Shown here piece by piece: positions 60,188 to 64,000 of a DNA stretch of 64,000 nucleotides (its first letter is position 1; every line of letters begins with the position of its first letter). A program made the position numbers and the translations under genes. Source of the DNA: Clostridia bacterium. GTDB taxonomy: Bacteria > Bacillota > Clostridia > Christensenellales > CAG-138. The stretch is from assembly GCA_017545535.1 (NCBI GenBank), contig JAFWMS010000032.1, forward strand, positions 1 to 64,000, in the 5' to 3' direction. The notes below the pieces were generated by a model, which was given only the letters and a program-made list of their open reading frames with translations, was not told the DNA's origin and did not search any database.

Positions 60188-61690
60188 TCAGTGGATGAAT
60201 CCCGCCAGGGAGGACGTATCGAGCTTGTCGAACGTCGACAGGAAGGGAAACAGCTCCCGGGCGATGGCCTTGACGCCGCCCGGGCTGTCGGATTCGATGT
60301 TCAGCGGCAGCAGCGGCTCGTGGAGGCTCATGCGCAGCAGGAACCAACCGTTGCCGTGCTCTTTGTCCAGATCGACGCGCACGCCCTCATGATTGTCGGG
60401 GGCCAGGGCCCATCCCGGCTGAGCGGCGGCAAAGGTTTGGAGCTTTTCGATGACGTCGCTGCCATAGGCCTTGAAATCCGGCAGCTGGAGGGCCATGCGG
60501 AACTCACAGCTCTCCTCGGGCTCCCTGAGATCGGCGATCAGAGACTGGAGGGCGTACCCTTCCTGGCAACCCTTCGCCAGCTCGATTAGCAGCCGCGTCA
60601 CCAGGTACGCACCGTCGTCCAGGAAGTAGTTCTCCTTCAGGGCCCCGTGGCCGGAGGTCTCCATGGCCAGCTGGCTGTCTTGCCCCGCCTCGTTGAGGCG
60701 GATGGACTCGTTGATCACGTTTTTATAGCCGCGCTTGAACCGATGATGGACCCCGCCGTGGGCCACGATGAAGAACGCAAGTCCCGTGGAGGTGATGGAA
60801 TCGGTGACGATGGTCGTGCCGGGATGCTCCCGAAGCAGGATGGCCGCCATCATGGCGATGAGGCGGTTTCGGTTCAGCTCGCTGCCGTCCGAAAGCACCG
60901 CGCCGGCCCGGTCCACGTCGGTGTCGAAGATGATGCCCAGATCCGCCTGGTTCTCCAAAACGGCTTCCCGGATCGACGCCATCGCCTTTTTGTCTTCGGG
61001 ATTGGGCGCGTGGTTCGGGAAGGTGCCGTCGGGGTCCAGGAAGCGGGAGCCCGTGGTGTCCGCGCCCAAAGGTTCGAGCACCTTGGAAGCGTAAAACCCG
61101 CCAGCACCGTTGCCCGCGTCCACCACGATCCGCAAGCCCTCCAGGGGCCGCTGGCAGCCGGTGGCCTCGCGCACCTTGCTGCACAGGATCTCGGCGTAAT
61201 TCGGCATGAAGCTGCCCCTTGTCAGGGTGGCCGGGGGCAGACCCGTATGGTCCTTGGACGATGCCAGGGCAAGGATCGCCTGGATGTCCCTTTTTTCCAG
61301 ACCGCCCTCCTGAATAAAGAACTTGAAGCCGTTGCGGTTGAAGGGCAGATGGCTCGCCGTGACCATCACGGCCCCATCGTACCGGAAGCCTTCCGTGACC
61401 GTGGTCATGAACATGGCGGGGGTGGAAGCCATCCCCATATCCGTCACCGCCACGCCCTCCGCCGCCAGCGCCTCACCGATCCAGCCGGCCAGGGCCGGAC
61501 CAGACAGGCGGGAATCCCGGCCCACGGCCACCCGCAGCAGATCCTTCCCCAGCCGTCCACGCAGCCACAGGGCAAAGCCGCGGCCTATGTCCCGACAGGC
61601 CTGTTCCGTCAAGTTCACTGTTTGACCGGGGACCCCTTCCATGGCCACGCCCCGGATATCGCTGCCGTTTTGCAAGCTCGAATACTCCAT
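60188..61690 (-). CDS. Phosphomannomutase/phosphoglucomutase family protein
   Basis: This 500-aa phosphohexomutase interconverts hexose 6- and 1-phosphates for surface polysaccharides. The phosphoserine is Ser113 in VMVTASHLPFNRNGFK. The metal loop is IFDTDVDRAGAV, and the sugar-specificity segment includes METSGHGALKENYFLDDG. The C-terminal phosphate-binding part (NHEGVRVDLDKEHGNGWFLLRMSLHEP) is present. The start 61690 follows GGGAGGAACGC. The usual EMSGH is METSGH here. Substrate preference cannot be set from sequence alone. Confidence 0.88.
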   Translation of the reverse strand: MEYSSLQNGSDIRGVAMEGVPGQTVNLTEQACRDIGRGFALWLRGRLGKDLLRVAVGRDSRLSGPALAGWIGEALAAEGVAVTDMGMASTPAMFMTTVTEGFRYDGAVMVTASHLPFNRNGFKFFIQEGGLEKRDIQAILALASSKDHTGLPPATLTRGSFMPNYAEILCSKVREATGCQRPLEGLRIVVDAGNGAGGFYASKVLEPLGADTTGSRFLDPDGTFPNHAPNPEDKKAMASIREAVLENQADLGIIFDTDVDRAGAVLSDGSELNRNRLIAMMAAILLREHPGTTIVTDSITSTGLAFFIVAHGGVHHRFKRGYKNVINESIRLNEAGQDSQLAMETSGHGALKENYFLDDGAYLVTRLLIELAKGCQEGYALQSLIADLREPEESCEFRMALQLPDFKAYGSDVIEKLQTFAAAQPGWALAPDNHEGVRVDLDKEHGNGWFLLRMSLHEPLLPLNIESDSPGGVKAIARELFPFLSTFDKLDTSSLAGFIH

Positions 61691-61730
61691 GCGTTCCTCC
61701 CGTTCCCTCAATTTCCTGATTTCCAATAAA

Positions 61731-61759
61731 AGTATACCGGGTTTTGGGACGATTGACAA
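61731..61759 (-). promoter_or_regulatory. Promoter of the phosphohexomutase gene
   Basis: On the minus strand, TTGTCA, 17 bp and TATACT, about 40 bases before the start. Confidence 0.65.
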
Positions 61760-61886
61760 GACGACACATGCAACATTCCGCAAGGGACGGCCAGCGCACG
61801 GAAAGCTGTGCAAAAGGACGGATAAGCTTTTGCTGTGTTTCGACCGGTGTCCCCGCAGTCATCCTGCGCATCGAACGCGCAAGCCG

Positions 61887-61916
61887 TTGACAAGGGCGGA
61901 ACGCCAAATCTATAAT
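61887..61916 (+). promoter_or_regulatory. Promoter of the nitroreductase pseudogene
   Basis: TTGACA, 18 bp and a consensus TATAAT. About 120 bases of leader follow before the broken nitroreductase. The rest of the gap 61691-62039 shows no credible gene. Confidence 0.65.
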
Positions 61917-62039
61917 GATGGAAACAGGCGGTATGAGACGGGAAGCGCTCCCCGACCGGTTCCGACAAACGAGGAAAAAGCACGGCATGGCCAAAGTCTT
62001 CACGAGTTGATTGAGATGACCATCAGAAGGAGGAACCAT

Positions 62040-62533
62040 ATGGACAGCATGTATCATCGGATCAGTGTTCGCAAGTATCAGGCAAGCCGGTGGAGCGGGA
62101 AAAGATCGAAGCAATGCTCCGGGCTGCCATGCGGGCTCCCTCTGCCGGCAACCAGCAGCCCTGGGGGATTTACGTTGTCACCGGCAGGGAGAAGTTGGAG
62201 GCCTTGTCCAAGGCCCATCGGTACGCGGGCAGGGTGAAAAGCGCGCCTGCCGCCATCGTCTCCGCCTATCGAACGGCGTGCTGGATGCCGGAGTTTGCCC
62301 AGATCGACATGTCCATCGCCATGGAGAATCTGTGGCTGGAGACGGATGCGCAAGGACTGGGCGGCGTTTGGCTGGGCATCGCACCCATGGAGGATAGGAT
62401 GGAAGTGGTGGAGAAGATCATCGGGATGCCCGACACGCTGTGGGCGTTCGCCATCTTCCCCTTCGGGTATCCGGCAGAGGAGCGAAAACAGCAGGACCGG
62501 TTTGATCCGGAACGCATCCACTGGGTAGAGTGA
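62040..62533 (+). pseudogene. Nitroreductase family gene with a one-base frameshift
   Basis: Translation from ATG 62040 (behind AAGGAGGAACCAT) reads MDSMYHRISVRKYQ, the FMN-binding nitroreductase start. It then goes out of frame. The next frame continues PVEREKIEAMLRAAMRAPSAGNQQPWGIYVV to the stop at 62533, with IDMSIAMENLWLETDAQGLGGVWLGI. A single missing base near 62081-62083 (CAGGCAAG where CAGGACAAG is expected) explains it. The rest of the gene is intact, so this is a recent mutation or a sequencing error. Promoter and ribosome site are good. Confidence 0.82.
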
Positions 62534-62577
62534 TCAGGCCCGAATAAGGGTTCTGATTTACAGAGAAAGGCAGCGCT

Positions 62578-63117
62578 ATGGGCATGGAGCACATGAATTA
62601 CTGCATGGAGTGCGGCACGAAGCTGAAGATGAAGCCGCTGAAAGGCGAAGGAGAGGTCCCCTATTGCGAACACTGTGGGACGTTCCGCTTTCCGGTTTTC
62701 AACACGGCCTGCAGCATGATCGTGATGAACCCGGAGAAAACGAAGATACTGCTCATAAAGCAGTACGGCAGGGACGATTATATCCTGGTGGCAGGGTACG
62801 TCAACAAGGGGGAGGATGCGGAGGCCGCCGCCCTGCGGGAGATCCGGGAGGAGCTGGGGGTCAATGCTGCGGACATCCGCTTCAACCGAACCCACTATTT
62901 CGCGCCCTCTAACACTCTGATGATCAATTTCAGGATCCTGCTGCCTTCCGAAGAGATCCATCCCAACGAGGAGATCGATTCCTGGCAGTGGTTTTCCCTG
63001 GCGGAAGCAAGGGAAAAAGTCCGCCCCAACAGCCTGGCCCGCGATTTTCTGGAAGGCATGCTGGACGGCGAGTATCATTTCCACGACGACAGATATGGCG
63101 CGTCAAGAAAACAGTAA
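62578..63117 (+). CDS. NUDIX hydrolase with N-terminal zinc ribbon
   Basis: This 179-aa protein has a zinc ribbon (CMECGTKL and CEHCG) followed by a NUDIX domain. The box is GYVNKGEDAEAAALREIREELGV (G, E, REIREELG all present). The layout resembles NudC (NAD-capped RNA decapping/NADH pyrophosphatase), but the NudC SQPWPFPxS motif was not found and the N-terminal NudC domain is missing. Substrate is therefore unknown. GAGAAAGGCAGCGCT precedes the ATG. It lies 44 bases after the broken nitroreductase and may share its transcript. Confidence 0.83.
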   Translation: MGMEHMNYCMECGTKLKMKPLKGEGEVPYCEHCGTFRFPVFNTACSMIVMNPEKTKILLIKQYGRDDYILVAGYVNKGEDAEAAALREIREELGVNAADIRFNRTHYFAPSNTLMINFRILLPSEEIHPNEEIDSWQWFSLAEAREKVRPNSLARDFLEGMLDGEYHFHDDRYGASRKQ

Positions 63118-63692
63118 GGTTTTTTCTGCAAGTTTAACGCCGTACAAAAAAGGCGGGGCTTATCTTCCGCCATTGTCGATAATATATCTCATCCGCTCCG
63201 CTTTACGTTCAGTCGTTCTCCTCTGCTGGTCAAGTGCCATCATTTTTACGGAAAGCTGCTTCTTTCTGCTTGTCGGTAGTCGCATTGTTTTATTCGTTTT
63301 CTGCGAAGCTATCAGAGAAAAGAGGATGTCCAAAAGCCTAAATCAGTTTTTATTCATCCCCCTGCTTTGGCCTCCCCGGCGGGATTCTCACACTCGCCTG
63401 CGGGCTCGCTCAGTGTTTGTCTCTTGGCCCCACCGAGGCCTCATTTACTTCCGGACATGGTTCGAATCCCTTTTCATTCCTTGCAAACAAAAGGGCCCCC
63501 ACTTGGGCGGCCCTGGAAAATCAATGTGTATCATATTCGTACCTCCCTTTGCTATACAGAGGTACGAAAAAGCTATTATCGTCAAGTCAATGTTGCTAAT
63601 GGATAGGGTTCAATAACATCCTTTGGGAATCTATTTTATATGGGTGAAAGTGCTGCCATCTCCTTTTTGCACGGCTATCGATGAGTTGTACC
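63118..63692. other. 575-bp intergenic region without a credible gene
   Basis: Two hairpins are visible: AGGGCCCCC/GGGCGGCCCT (63492-63514, one bulge) and a 10-bp perfect pair TTCGTACCTC/GAGGTACGAA (63536-63568) followed by AAAG. Short frames have no ribosome sites or family motifs. A T-loop-like GGTTCGAATCC at 63459 is not part of a foldable tRNA. Base composition is lower in GC than the neighbours. Confidence 0.6.
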
Positions 63693-63998
63693 TTATTTCT
63701 TCTTTTCCTCTGCGGTGAATGCCCGGCGCTGAATGCTGCCCCAAGAGGATTTGTTCCTTCGGAATCCCAGCATCGCTTCCACCTTATAGATCGTGTTAAG
63801 CTGACGGTAGCCGAAGTTGTCCAGAACGGCGTAAAGGAACAGCTTCAGTATCTGGCTGATGCGGGGATACTTGCGGAACGTGTTCTCCTCCATCAGCAGG
63901 GCACCGACGGAGAGGATCGTTCCATACAGGACCGCCACCAGGAAAAAGCTCAACATGAAGTGCAGATCCACGATCCCAAGCAGGAAGGAGATGGGCAC
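63693..63998 (-). CDS. Membrane family-2 glycosyltransferase, C-terminal end (partial)
   Basis: This is the last ~101 codons of a gene entering from the right edge. Two membrane helices (LLGIVDLHFMLSFFLVAVLYGTILSVGALL) are followed by YPRISQILKLFLYAVLDNFGYRQLNTIYKVEAMLGFRRNKSSWGSIQR. That ending is typical of the C-terminus of processive membrane GT2 enzymes (poly-hexosamine or cellulose-synthase-like). The catalytic domain lies outside the window. The GTG at 63998 is probably not the real start. Confidence 0.7.
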   Translation of the reverse strand: MPISFLLGIVDLHFMLSFFLVAVLYGTILSVGALLMEENTFRKYPRISQILKLFLYAVLDNFGYRQLNTIYKVEAMLGFRRNKSSWGSIQRRAFTAEEKKK

Positions 63999-64000
63999 AG

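Noticed and set aside
61641..62237. 198-codon frame spanning the gap before the nitroreductase
   Set aside because: Crosses the TTGACA/TATAAT promoter and runs through the frameshifted gene; only its end is nitroreductase-like.
63395..63475. Possible tRNA (GGTTCGAATCC with an upstream GCTCAG)
   Set aside because: The T-stem does not pair (CATGG against CCTTT), no acceptor stem is present and the spacing is wrong.

Overview
The window looks like a chromosome segment of a GC-rich, anaerobic member of the Clostridia, probably gut-associated. The evidence is a large clostridial-type SRP RNA, a V/A-type ATPase with all ligands of a Na+ site, an Rnf complex, a class III (anaerobic) ribonucleotide reductase, PyrR-type attenuation of a pyrimidine operon, strong AGGAGG ribosome sites and sigma-A-type promoters. 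This placement is inference; no 16S rRNA is present. I saw no tRNA, rRNA, insertion sequence, prophage or CRISPR array.

Layout. 0-5.8 kb: the tail of a sugar ABC-transporter ATPase, a small unknown gene, a galactose-type mglBAC operon and an aldo/keto reductase. 5.8-13 kb: a secreted GH5 glucanase, a wrecked pfkB sugar-kinase gene, a membrane leucine-rich-repeat protein, and a two-gene surface O-acetylation module (DHHW/AlgX-like plus MBOAT). 13-18 kb: alr, asd, DUF2284, TPR and DUF4037 genes. 18-22.3 kb: nrdG, nrdD fused to a redoxin domain behind tandem NrdR boxes, and a thioredoxin-reductase-like gene. 22.4-27.3 kb: a leftward five-gene operon (GPH transporter, PIG-L deacetylase, nitroreductase, CapK/PaaK-like enzyme, YczE-like membrane protein). 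27.4-31.1 kb: SRAP, a small anchored protein, a GH3 lipoprotein, a nucleoside phosphorylase and a GNAT acetyltransferase. 31.1-31.4 kb: SRP RNA. 31.4-42 kb, leftward: rpiB, upp, a nine-gene V-type ATPase operon and a QueG-like iron-sulfur protein. 42-49.5 kb, leftward: an Rnf operon (C, D/G fusion, E, A, B) running into nrfA, then tsaC. 49.7-54.2 kb: DUF4003, a domain-permuted GH3, a flavodoxin and a small zincin. 54.3-60.1 kb, leftward: pyrC-K-D-F-E-B-I behind a PyrR attenuator. 60.2-64 kb: a phosphohexomutase, a frameshifted nitroreductase, a NUDIX protein and the tail of a family-2 glycosyltransferase.

How it fits together. Rnf exchanges electrons between reduced ferredoxin and NADH while moving Na+ or H+ outward. 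The V-type ATPase has the Na+ ligands in its K subunit, so both may share a Na+ circuit. The pentaheme nitrite reductase gene lies 12 bp behind rnfB and no nrfH is visible, which suggests an Rnf-linked ammonification branch. I consider this the most notable system in the window. Second are the NrdD-redoxin fusion beside a reductase lacking the usual NADPH motif, and the GPH/PIG-L/nitroreductase/CapK/YczE operon. Three promoters place the start codon at the predicted transcription start, hinting at leaderless mRNAs.
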